Positions 1 through 7,262 of a stretch of 10,775 nucleotides of DNA are shown here, piece by piece (within the stretch, counting starts at the first letter, position 1; the number at the start of each line of letters is the position of its first letter). Both the position numbers and the translations under genes were made by a program. Under the pieces are notes generated by a model. It saw nothing but the letters and a program-made list of their open reading frames with translations. It had not been told where the DNA came from and did not search any database. The DNA is from DATKKK01 sp035542975 (GTDB taxonomy: Archaea; Thermoproteota; Bathyarchaeia; Bathyarchaeales; Bathycorpusculaceae), in assembly GCA_035542975.1 (NCBI GenBank), contig DATKKK010000027.1:1-10775 (forward strand), read 5' to 3'.

Positions 1-7
1 TTCATGA

Positions 8-3000
8 ATGGATGGCGAGGCAATGGTTGATAAAGTTGGAGCCGTCCTTGTTGTTGGCGGCGGAATCGCCGGAATACAAGCATCATTAGACTTGGCAGAT
101 TCAGGTTTCAAAGTTTACCTTATGGATGAGTCAACGAGCATAGGCGGAACGATGGCACAGTTGGACAAGACTTTTCCTACAAACGACTGTTCAATGTGCA
201 TCTTGGCACCTAAACTCGTCACTGCAGGCAGGCATCCGAACATTCAGTTGATAACTAATTCAGAGCTAAAAGAAGTCAAAGGTGAAGCTGGAAACTTTCA
301 AGTAACAGTTCTGAAACGACCACGCTTCATAAGCATGGAAAAATGCACCGGATGCGGAATCTGTGCACAAAAATGTCCCGTGGAAGTTCCAAACGAATTC
401 GACATAAACCTAGGTCTCAGAAAAGCAACCTATGTTCCCTTCCCGCAAGCCGTGCCGCTGAAATATGCTATCGACGAAGAGAACTGCATCAAATGTAGGA
501 TATGCGAAAAAGTCTGTCCAGCCAAAGCCGTTGACTTCAACCAGAAACCCGAAACCGTCAACCTCAACATTGGAGCCATTATACTAACGCCTGGCTTCGA
601 AGAGTTTGATGCACGGTTGAAAAGCGAGTACGGTTATGGACGTTACCGTAACGTAGTTTCAAGCATAGAGTTTGAACGCATACTCAACGCGTCCGGTCCT
701 TACGGCGGTAAAGTCCTGCGTCCTTTGGACGGCAAGATTCCGAAGAAAATCGCCTTCATCCAATGCGTGGGCTCCCGCGATGCTCAATTAGGAAACAAGT
801 ATTGTTCCGCAGCATGCTGCATGTACAGCATAAAAGAAGCCGTTATCGCCAAAGAGCACAGTCCAAACTTGGACTGCACACTTTTCTTCATGGACATGCG
901 GGCGTATGGTAAAGAGTTTGACTCTTACTATGAACGTGCCCAAGGAGAACACAACGTAAAATTCATGAGGTCAAGAGTGGCAAACGTGGCAGAAGACCCG
1001 TTAACGGGCAACCTTACCGTGCAATACGTGGAGGATGAAAACCCGAAAAGTCAAGAGTTCGACATGGTCGTCTTAGCCGTCGGCATGTGTCCTCCAAAAA
1101 ACGTAGACAAGCTTGCCAAAACCTTGGGCATAAAACTTAACAAGTACAAGTTCTGCGAAACCGATATGTGCTCACCCGTTGAAACGTCGAAGCCAGGCGT
1201 ATTCGTGTGTGGAGCGTTTTCTGCTCCTAAAGACATTCCTGAAAGCGTCGCACAGGCAAGCGGTGCAGCAGCCAAAGTCATGAGCCTTATTGCATCTGAA
1301 AGAGGCAAAGAAGTTGTTGAAAAGACGTATCCACCTGAACGCGACATCGGCAACGAAGAGCCTCGCATAGGCGTTTTCGTCTGTCACTGCGGAACCAACA
1401 TAGGCGGCGTGGTCAAAGTGTCCGAGGTCGTCGAATACGCCAAGAAATTGCCAAACGTGGTTTACGCCGAAGAAAACCTTTACACTTGCTCACAAGACAC
1501 GCAGGAAAACATCAAAGAAAAAATAAAAGCACACAAGCTTAACCGCGTCGTCGTAGCCTCATGCACTCCGCGCACGCATGAGTCACTGTTCAAGGAAACA
1601 GTTCAAGAAGGCTTGCTAAACCCCTACCTGATTCACATGGCAAACATTCGAGACCAGTGTAGTTGGGTGCATATGCACGAGCCTAAGGAAGCAACAGAAA
1701 AATCTAAAGATTTGGTGAGGGCAGCCATAGCCAAGGCTCGATTACTGCAACCGTTGAAGAAGCCTAAATGCGACGTTATCCCCGTGGGTTTGGTGATCGG
1801 CGGCGGCTTGTCAGGAATGACTGCTGCTCTAGAGCTTGCGAAGCAAGGTTTTGAGGTTCACTTAGTTGAGAAAGAAAAAGAGCTTGGTGGACATTTACGC
1901 AGCATTCACTACTTCCTAGAAAAAGACAGCCCACAAGAACTGTTAGCATCCACTGTAAAGAACGTGTGCGAAAACAAGAACATTCACGTTCACCTTGACA
2001 CTCAAATCACAAACATCGAAGGATACGTTGGAAACTTTAAAACCACCATATGCTCCAACGGAAAAGAAAAACAGGTTGAACATGGCATCGTCATAGTAGC
2101 GACTGGAGCCGCAGAATACAAGCCCACAGAATATCTCTATGGGTCTAACCCCAACGTTCTGACGCAACACCAACTGGAAGAACTCCTAGCCAAAGGACAA
2201 TTCAAGGCTGAAAGTGTGGTCATGATTCAATGCGTCGGCGCAAGAAACGAAGAAAGACCGAACTGTTCCAGAATATGCTGCGCTCAAGCGATAAAGAACG
2301 CCCTGAAAATCAAGGAACTGTCTCCTAAAACCGAGGTTTACGTTTTATACAAGGATATCAGGACCTACGGGTTCAAAGAAGATTATTACCGTGATGCTTC
2401 CGAAAAAGGCGTAATATTCATACGCTATGATGATGAACACAAGCCAAAAGTCACCAAAGAAAAAGAGAAACTGAAGGTCACGGCGTGGGAGCCCGTTCTC
2501 CAAACTTGGATAACCCTGAAACCAGACCTGCTGGCGTTGAGCGCAGCCACGATACCAAACGAGGACAATGAACGGTTAGCAAAACTGCTCAAAGTACCCT
2601 TGACCAAGGATGGCTTCTTCCTAGAGGCCCATGTGAAGCTTCGACCCGTAGATTTTGCAACTGACGGCGTTTTCCTCTGTGGGTTAGCGCATTGGCCGAA
2701 ACCCGTTGAAGAAAGCATTGCGCAGGCGTGTGGAGCTGCGGCTAGGGCTGCGGTCGTGCTTTCTAAGAAGACTTTGGAAGTTGAGGGAGCAGTAGCGAAC
2801 GTTGATGAGAATTTATGTGTTAGTTGTGGGCTTTGCATAAGCCTCTGTCCGTACAGAGCGATATCGAAGGATGAGCAGGGAATTGCTCGCGTGAATGATG
2901 TCCTGTGTAAAGGGTGCGGTTTGTGTGCGGCAAGCTGTCCTGAGAAGGCTATTGACATGAAACATTTCAGCGAGGCTCAGGTGTTAGCTGAAGCAATCGC

Positions 3001-3019
3001 GGCGTTAGGAGGAAGCTAA
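8..3019 (+). CDS. hdrA: HdrA, double-length (first copy): FAD/Fe-S electron-bifurcating subunit
   Basis: Flavin-bifurcating subunit of a soluble heterodisulfide reductase. It takes electrons from the hydrogenase via MvhD and splits them between ferredoxin and HdrC/HdrB. Residues 1-445 form one FAD module: dinucleotide motif GGGIAG at 17-22, the HdrA motif DCSMC at 60-64, and an inserted ferredoxin with C113/116/119/123 and C160/163/166/170. A further cluster motif follows (C253, C266, C270, C271), with K276 five residues after the CC pair. Residues 452-590 match the HdrA N-terminal domain (C459, C461, C494, C519, C551). A second FAD module has GGGLSG at 598-603 and C742, C753, C757, C758, K763. 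The C-terminal ferredoxin has C937/940/943/947 and C967/970/973/977. Methanogen HdrA is about 650 residues with one FAD, so this is a fused double form. The start could instead be the ATG at 23, which aligns better with the second copy; no convincing ribosome site decides it. A stop (TGA, 5-7) just before base 8 may end an upstream gene. Confidence 0.93.
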   Translation: MDGEAMVDKVGAVLVVGGGIAGIQASLDLADSGFKVYLMDESTSIGGTMAQLDKTFPTNDCSMCILAPKLVTAGRHPNIQLITNSELKEVKGEAGNFQVTVLKRPRFISMEKCTGCGICAQKCPVEVPNEFDINLGLRKATYVPFPQAVPLKYAIDEENCIKCRICEKVCPAKAVDFNQKPETVNLNIGAIILTPGFEEFDARLKSEYGYGRYRNVVSSIEFERILNASGPYGGKVLRPLDGKIPKKIAFIQCVGSRDAQLGNKYCSAACCMYSIKEAVIAKEHSPNLDCTLFFMDMRAYGKEFDSYYERAQGEHNVKFMRSRVANVAEDPLTGNLTVQYVEDENPKSQEFDMVVLAVGMCPPKNVDKLAKTLGIKLNKYKFCETDMCSPVETSKPGVFVCGAFSAPKDIPESVAQASGAAAKVMSLIASERGKEVVEKTYPPERDIGNEEPRIGVFVCHCGTNIGGVVKVSEVVEYAKKLPNVVYAEENLYTCSQDTQENIKEKIKAHKLNRVVVASCTPRTHESLFKETVQEGLLNPYLIHMANIRDQCSWVHMHEPKEATEKSKDLVRAAIAKARLLQPLKKPKCDVIPVGLVIGGGLSGMTAALELAKQGFEVHLVEKEKELGGHLRSIHYFLEKDSPQELLASTVKNVCENKNIHVHLDTQITNIEGYVGNFKTTICSNGKEKQVEHGIVIVATGAAEYKPTEYLYGSNPNVLTQHQLEELLAKGQFKAESVVMIQCVGARNEERPNCSRICCAQAIKNALKIKELSPKTEVYVLYKDIRTYGFKEDYYRDASEKGVIFIRYDDEHKPKVTKEKEKLKVTAWEPVLQTWITLKPDLLALSAATIPNEDNERLAKLLKVPLTKDGFFLEAHVKLRPVDFATDGVFLCGLAHWPKPVEESIAQACGAAARAAVVLSKKTLEVEGAVANVDENLCVSCGLCISLCPYRAISKDEQGIARVNDVLCKGCGLCAASCPEKAIDMKHFSEAQVLAEAIAALGGS
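1193..1285 (+). repeat. Near-identical tract shared by the two hdrA genes (copy 1)
   Basis: These 93 bases match 4978-5070 with two mismatches (positions 1255 and 1278), and the first 62 bases are identical including third codon positions. The preceding 52 bases differ at about 12 sites. This suggests local gene conversion. Confidence 0.8.
3007..3012 (+). promoter_or_regulatory. Ribosome binding site of mvhD1
   Basis: AGGAGG lies inside the last codons of hdrA1, 10 bases before the ATG at 3023. It supports that start, which follows the hdrA1 stop by only 3 bases. Confidence 0.7.
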
Positions 3020-3022
3020 ATA

Positions 3023-3799
3023 ATGGGCAAGTTTGAACCAAAAATAATCGGTTTTCTATGCAACTGGTGCAGCTACGCAGGCGCAGACTTGGCTGGTGTA
3101 AGTCGTTTTCAATATCCACCCAACTTGCGAGTGGTTCGGGTAATGTGTAGCGGCAGAATAGACCCAACTATACCGTTGGAAGTTTTCATGAGAGGCGCCG
3201 ACGGCATCATGATCCTCGGTTGTCACCCTGCAGATTGTCACTATGTTGAGGGAAACCTGCACGAGGAAAGAAAGGTCAAAATGCTGAAGAAGCTGTTGTC
3301 TCTAACTGGTTTAGAATCGGAACGTCTCAGGCTGGACTGGGTTTCAGCGGCAGAAGGGCAGAGATTTGCTCAAATAATAACTGAATTCACAGAAGACATA
3401 AAGAAGCTTGGACCTTCGCCCTTGTCTGGTGAAAAGCCGAATCAGAAGATTCTTGGAAACCTTGAAGTGGCAAAGAATGCGGCTTCAGATTTTAGGTTGA
3501 GAGTGCTGGTTGGAAGAGAAAGAGAGTTAACGGAAAAGGGCAATGTTTACGAAGAAAAAATTCCTCAAGAAGACTTTGATTCTCTGCTCAACGAAGTTGT
3601 TGAGGACGAGTTTATTCGACAAAAAATCCACCTGTTAACGCGAGTCGAGCCGCTCTCAATCAAAGACTTGGCAGAAGCCGTTGAAATAAAACCGTCAGCT
3701 GTGCTTCAGCAAATCGTGAACATGCGAAGAAGGAACATGATAACGGTGGACTGCATCAAAGGAACCACGCCGCTCTACAGAGCGTTGGAGGTTGCATGA
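3023..3799 (+). CDS. mvhD: MvhD with C-terminal winged-helix-like extension (first copy)
   Basis: Residues 1-134 are a complete MvhD, the small [2Fe-2S] protein that hands electrons from the hydrogenase small subunit to HdrA. They contain CNWC (C13, C16), MCSGR (C42) and the C67-x4-C72 pair in GCHPADCHY. The family is usually about 140 residues, whereas this protein has 258. Residues 135-190 look like a linker with short charged stretches. Residues 191-258 look like a winged helix: a first helix after EDEFIRQK, a helix-turn-helix around IKDLAEAVEIKPSAVLQQIV, then NMRRRNMI and a beta wing ending in PLYRALEV. The extension could bind DNA, but in a stoichiometric complex subunit it could equally be a docking module; the sequence does not decide. 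The gene sits 3 bases after hdrA1 and overlaps the hdrA2 start. The MvhD assignment is firm; the winged-helix call is from pattern only. Confidence 0.9.
   Translation: MGKFEPKIIGFLCNWCSYAGADLAGVSRFQYPPNLRVVRVMCSGRIDPTIPLEVFMRGADGIMILGCHPADCHYVEGNLHEERKVKMLKKLLSLTGLESERLRLDWVSAAEGQRFAQIITEFTEDIKKLGPSPLSGEKPNQKILGNLEVAKNAASDFRLRVLVGRERELTEKGNVYEEKIPQEDFDSLLNEVVEDEFIRQKIHLLTRVEPLSIKDLAEAVEIKPSAVLQQIVNMRRRNMITVDCIKGTTPLYRALEVA
3593..3796 (+). other. Winged-helix-like domain fused to MvhD1
   Basis: This codes for residues 191-258 of the first MvhD. The predicted order is helix, helix-turn-helix (LSIKDLAEAVEIKPSAVLQQ), an arginine-rich recognition-helix end (MRRRNMI) and a two-strand wing. The second MvhD in this operon stops before this region. 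No metal ligands are apparent; the only cysteine is at residue 244. Confidence 0.6.
3787..3792 (+). promoter_or_regulatory. Ribosome binding site of hdrA2
   Basis: GGAGGT lies in the end of mvhD1. It is 3 bases before the ATG at 3796 and 9 bases before the in-frame ATG at 3802. The spacing favours 3802, while the ATGA overlap seen at other junctions of this operon favours 3796. The two products differ by two residues. Confidence 0.65.
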
Positions 3800-6700
3800 G
3801 AATGGCAGGCAAAAAGGTTGGAGCAATTCTCGTAGTCGGCGGAGGAGTCGCTGGCATACAGGCATCGCTGGATTTGGCGGATTCTGGTTTCAAAGTTTAC
3901 CTAGTTGATCAAGGTGCAAGCATAGGCGGAGTGATGGCGCAGCTTGACAAGACCTTCCCAACGAACGACTGTTCAATGTGTATTCTGTCACCCAAGCTTG
4001 TGGCGACTGGTAGGCACCCGAACATTACGATTTTGACTTGTGCGGACATATTGGGCTTGAGCGGCGAAGCTGGAAACTTCGAAGTCAAACTTCGAAAGAA
4101 GAGCCGTTACATAAACGAAGACAAATGCAACGGCTGCGGCCTCTGCGCACAAAAATGTCCGATCGAAGCTGTAGACACGTTCAATGAAGGACTAGGCAAG
4201 AGAAGCGCAATCTACGTAGAATACCCACAAGCAGTCCCACTGAAGTACAAGATAGACCGCGAAAAATGCATCGGCTGCGGAACATGCTTCGAAATATGCA
4301 AGGCAGGCGCAATTCAATACGACCAAAAAGACAGCGAAACCACACTAAAAGTAGGCTCAATAATACTTGCACCCGGGTTCGAACCCTTTGACGCGAGACT
4401 GAAGAGCGAATACGGCTATGGACGATTCCCTAACGTCGTGACAAGCACCGAGTTCGAACGAATTCTAAGCGCTTCAGGACCCTACGGTGGGCTAGTCTTG
4501 CGAGCCTCGGACGGCGAGATTCCGAAGAGAATCGCCTTCATCCAATGTGTCGGTTCGAGAGATTTTCAGCTTGGCAACAACTACTGTTCCGCCGCATGCT
4601 GCATGTACGGCATAAAAGAAGCGGTCATAGCCAAAGAGCACACACCTTCGAAGCTTGATTGCAAAATCTTTTTCATGGACATGCGTTCTTATGGTAAAGA
4701 GTTTGATTCTTACTATGAACGTGCCCAAGGAGAATGGGGCGTACAATTCGTCAGATCAAGAGTAGCTGGCGTTACTGAAGACCCAAAGACTAACAATTTA
4801 ATCGTTCACTACGTTGAGGATGAAAACCCGAAAACTGAAGAATTCGACATGGTAGTCCTGTCGATCGGAATGCAACCACCTAAGAACGTTGAGCAACTGG
4901 CTAAAAACTTGGGCATAAAGCTTAACAAGTACAAATTCTGCGAAACAGACACTTTTTCGCCGGTAGAAACGTCTAAACCAGGCGTATTCGTGTGTGGAGC
5001 GTTTTCTGCTCCTAAAGACATTCCTGAAAGCGTCGCACAAGCAAGCGGTGCAGCAGCCAAAGCCATGAGCATAGTTGCGTCTGAAAGAGGAACACAGGTT
5101 ACAGCGAAACAGTACCCGCCTGAACGTGACGTGAGCAAGGAAGAGCCTCGTATAGGCGTTTTCGTCTGCCACTGCGGCATCAACATCGGCGGAGTAGTGA
5201 ACGTTCCCGAAGTAGTGGAGTACGCTAAAACTCTGCCTAACGTGGCTTATGCAGAAGCAAACGTTTATACGTGTTCGCAGGACACGCAAAAGCTCATAAG
5301 AGAAAAAATAAAACAAAACAACCTAAACCGCGTCATCGTGGCTTCATGCACTCCGCGCACGCATGAGCCGCTGTTCAAGGAAACTGTTCAAGAAGCTGGA
5401 CTGAACCCGTACCTGTTCGAGATGACAAATATTCGAGACCAATGCAGTTGGGTTCACATGCACGAGCCTAAAGAGGCTACGAAAAAAGCCAAAGACCTTG
5501 TACGATCCATAGTTGCCAAAGCCAAGCTTCTGAAACCCTTGGAAAAACCCTTGATAAGCGTCACACCCGTTGGCTTGGTGATCGGCGGCGGAGTTTCAGG
5601 TATGACCGCTGCTTTAGAGGTTGCGAAGCAAGGTTTTGAGGTTCATCTCGTTGAGAAAGAGAAGGAACTAGGCGGGCATCTACGCAATATTCATTACTTA
5701 CTCGGAGAAAAAAGCAATCCAAAAGAGAAGCTGGATGCTCTAGTAAAGGCGGTTCGGGAAAACGAGAAGATACACGTTTACACGTGTGCAGAAGTCGTTG
5801 ACATCTACGGCTTTGTCGGCAACTTCAAATCAAGAATAAAACAGCAAGACGGCAAAGAAAAAGAGATTGAACACGGCACGGTTATAGTTGCCACAGGAGC
5901 CGTTGAGTACAAGCCTACGGAATATCTTTACGGCAAAGACCCCAAAGTCATTACACAGCACGAGTTAGAAGAGAAAATCTCAAAAGGCGAATTCAAAGCC
6001 AAGAATGTAGTTATGATTCAATGCGTCGGCGCACGCAACGAGGAAAGACCGAACTGTTCAAGAATATGCTGCGGACAAGCCATAAAGAACGCTTTAAAAA
6101 TCAAAGAGATAAGCCCAGAAACCGAAGTGTACGTCCTGTACAAAGACATGAGAGCTTACGGTTTCAAGGAAGATTATTACCGTGAAGCTGCGATGAAAGG
6201 CGTTCTCTTCATCAACTATGAAGATGAAAGAAAACCACGAGTAACGAATTGTGACAGCAAACTCAAAGTAGACTTCTGGGAGCCAGTGATAAAACAGGAA
6301 ATTGAGATTGAACCAGACCTGTTAGTCTTGAGTGCTGCCACGATTCCTAACCCCAACAACAAGCATGTGGCAGAACTGCTGAAGGTTCCCTTGACTAAAG
6401 AGGGTTCCTTCTTGGAAGCACACATGAAGCTTAGACCTGTAGATTTTGCGACTGAAGGCGTTTTCCTCTGCGGCATGGCGCATTCACCGAAGTACATTGA
6501 CGAGAGCATAGCGCAGGCATGTGCGGCTGCGACACGGGCGACAACCATACTCTCGAAAGACAAACTTGAGATGGAAGGAATCGTCGCAAACGTATCTGAA
6601 GATTTATGTAGTGGTTGCAGAATCTGTGAATATCTATGCCCGTACGGTGCAGTTGAAATGAAAGATAAAGACGGCAAAACTGTTGCACACGTTATTGAAG

Positions 6701-6825
6701 CCTTATGCAAAGGCTGCGGTGCCTGCGGCACGGCATGTCCAACTAAAGCCATCTGCATGGGTCATTTCACCACTGAAGAGATATTGGCTCAACTTAAAGC
6801 CGCGTTGGTGGAGGTAAGAGCATGA
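3796..6825 (+). CDS. hdrA: HdrA, double-length (second copy): FAD/Fe-S electron-bifurcating subunit
   Basis: A paralogue of the first HdrA, alignable end to end with very few indels; by eye well over half the residues are identical. All cofactor motifs are intact. First FAD module: GGGVAG at 15-20, DCSMC at 58-62, inserted ferredoxin C111/114/117/121 and C158/161/164/168, then C251, C264, C268, C269 with K274. N-terminal-type domain: C458, C460, C493, C518, C550. Second FAD module: GGGVSG at 597-602, with C743, C754, C758, C759 and K764. C-terminal ferredoxin: C938/941/944/948 and C971/974/977/981. One visible difference is that the last inserted-ferredoxin cysteine (C168) is followed by lysine rather than the usual proline. 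Its start overlaps the mvhD1 stop (ATGA) and its stop overlaps the mvhD2 start. It may form a hetero-oligomer with the first copy or replace it under other conditions; the sequence does not say which. Confidence 0.93.
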   Translation: MRMAGKKVGAILVVGGGVAGIQASLDLADSGFKVYLVDQGASIGGVMAQLDKTFPTNDCSMCILSPKLVATGRHPNITILTCADILGLSGEAGNFEVKLRKKSRYINEDKCNGCGLCAQKCPIEAVDTFNEGLGKRSAIYVEYPQAVPLKYKIDREKCIGCGTCFEICKAGAIQYDQKDSETTLKVGSIILAPGFEPFDARLKSEYGYGRFPNVVTSTEFERILSASGPYGGLVLRASDGEIPKRIAFIQCVGSRDFQLGNNYCSAACCMYGIKEAVIAKEHTPSKLDCKIFFMDMRSYGKEFDSYYERAQGEWGVQFVRSRVAGVTEDPKTNNLIVHYVEDENPKTEEFDMVVLSIGMQPPKNVEQLAKNLGIKLNKYKFCETDTFSPVETSKPGVFVCGAFSAPKDIPESVAQASGAAAKAMSIVASERGTQVTAKQYPPERDVSKEEPRIGVFVCHCGINIGGVVNVPEVVEYAKTLPNVAYAEANVYTCSQDTQKLIREKIKQNNLNRVIVASCTPRTHEPLFKETVQEAGLNPYLFEMTNIRDQCSWVHMHEPKEATKKAKDLVRSIVAKAKLLKPLEKPLISVTPVGLVIGGGVSGMTAALEVAKQGFEVHLVEKEKELGGHLRNIHYLLGEKSNPKEKLDALVKAVRENEKIHVYTCAEVVDIYGFVGNFKSRIKQQDGKEKEIEHGTVIVATGAVEYKPTEYLYGKDPKVITQHELEEKISKGEFKAKNVVMIQCVGARNEERPNCSRICCGQAIKNALKIKEISPETEVYVLYKDMRAYGFKEDYYREAAMKGVLFINYEDERKPRVTNCDSKLKVDFWEPVIKQEIEIEPDLLVLSAATIPNPNNKHVAELLKVPLTKEGSFLEAHMKLRPVDFATEGVFLCGMAHSPKYIDESIAQACAAATRATTILSKDKLEMEGIVANVSEDLCSGCRICEYLCPYGAVEMKDKDGKTVAHVIEALCKGCGACGTACPTKAICMGHFTTEEILAQLKAALVEVRA
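4978..5070 (+). repeat. Near-identical tract shared by the two hdrA genes (copy 2)
   Basis: Partner of 1193-1285 at a constant offset of 3785 bases. It encodes the conserved PGVFVCGAFSAP region at the end of the first FAD module. Confidence 0.8.
6810..6815 (+). promoter_or_regulatory. Ribosome binding site of mvhD2
   Basis: GGAGGT is 6 bases before the ATG at 6822, inside the last codons of hdrA2. It supports the ATGA-overlap start. Confidence 0.7.
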
Positions 6826-7262
6826 GCGAAAAGAACGAGTTTGAACCCAAAATCATCGGTTTTCTCTGCAACTGGTGCAGCTACGCAGGCGCAGACCTAG
6901 CGGGCGTGAGCCGAATCCAATATCCTCCAAACATCCGAATCATACGAGTAATGTGCAGCGGCAGAATAGACCCAGCGTTCATTCTTGAAGCTTTCAAAGA
7001 CGGAGCCGACGGCGTCCTCGTGGCCGGTTGCCACTTGCCCTCGGACTGCCACTACATAAGCGGAAACTTCAAGGCATTAAGGCGTGTAACGCTCATGAAA
7101 AAAGTCTTGAAAGAGTTCGGAGTCGAACCTGAACGTTTACGGCTTGAATGGGTTTCAGCAAGCGAAGGAGACCGTTTCGCCGCCATAGTGCGAGACATGG
7201 TTGCCGAAATCAAAAAGCTCGGACCCAACCCGATCAAGATTCAGGAGGTTGTAGCTCAATGA
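6822..7262 (+). CDS. mvhD: MvhD, [2Fe-2S] electron-transfer subunit (second copy, normal length)
   Basis: A 146-residue MvhD of ordinary family length, the predicted bridge between hydrogenase subunit MvhG and HdrA. It shows CNWC (C16, C19), MCSGR (C45) and GCHLPSDCHY (C70, C76). The last cysteine pair is separated by five residues, against four in the first copy. The core, through the KKLGP motif near the end, matches residues 1-134 of the first MvhD closely, but the protein stops about 15 residues later and has no winged-helix extension. It overlaps hdrA2 and hdrC by 4 bases (ATGA) at both ends, so translation is probably coupled. Being next to hdrC/hdrB, it is the more likely partner in a classical HdrABC-MvhADG complex, but this is inference. 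Confidence 0.93.
   Translation: MSEKNEFEPKIIGFLCNWCSYAGADLAGVSRIQYPPNIRIIRVMCSGRIDPAFILEAFKDGADGVLVAGCHLPSDCHYISGNFKALRRVTLMKKVLKEFGVEPERLRLEWVSASEGDRFAAIVRDMVAEIKKLGPNPIKIQEVVAQ
7243..7249 (+). promoter_or_regulatory. Ribosome binding site of hdrC
   Basis: AGGAGGT lies 9 bases before the ATG at 7259. It decides the hdrC start: the reading frame is open further upstream to 7148, but that stretch lies inside mvhD2 and encodes an unrelated arginine-rich peptide. Confidence 0.8.

Noticed and set aside
1..30. End of an upstream gene or a promoter at the left edge
   Set aside because: A TGA at 5-7 and another at 28-30 could end an upstream gene, but too few bases are present to identify one, and no TATA-like element can be judged.
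2425..2958. Minus-strand open frame of 177 codons opposite the hdrA1 3' end, with a similar 180-codon one at 6216-6758
   Set aside because: The two occur at matching places in the paralogous hdrA genes because the sense proteins are alike. The sense strand carries intact ferredoxin motifs in both.
7148..7258. Longer N terminus for hdrC
   Set aside because: The extra 37 residues are arginine-rich and unrelated to HdrC, they lie within mvhD2 in another frame, and a good ribosome site points to the ATG at 7259.
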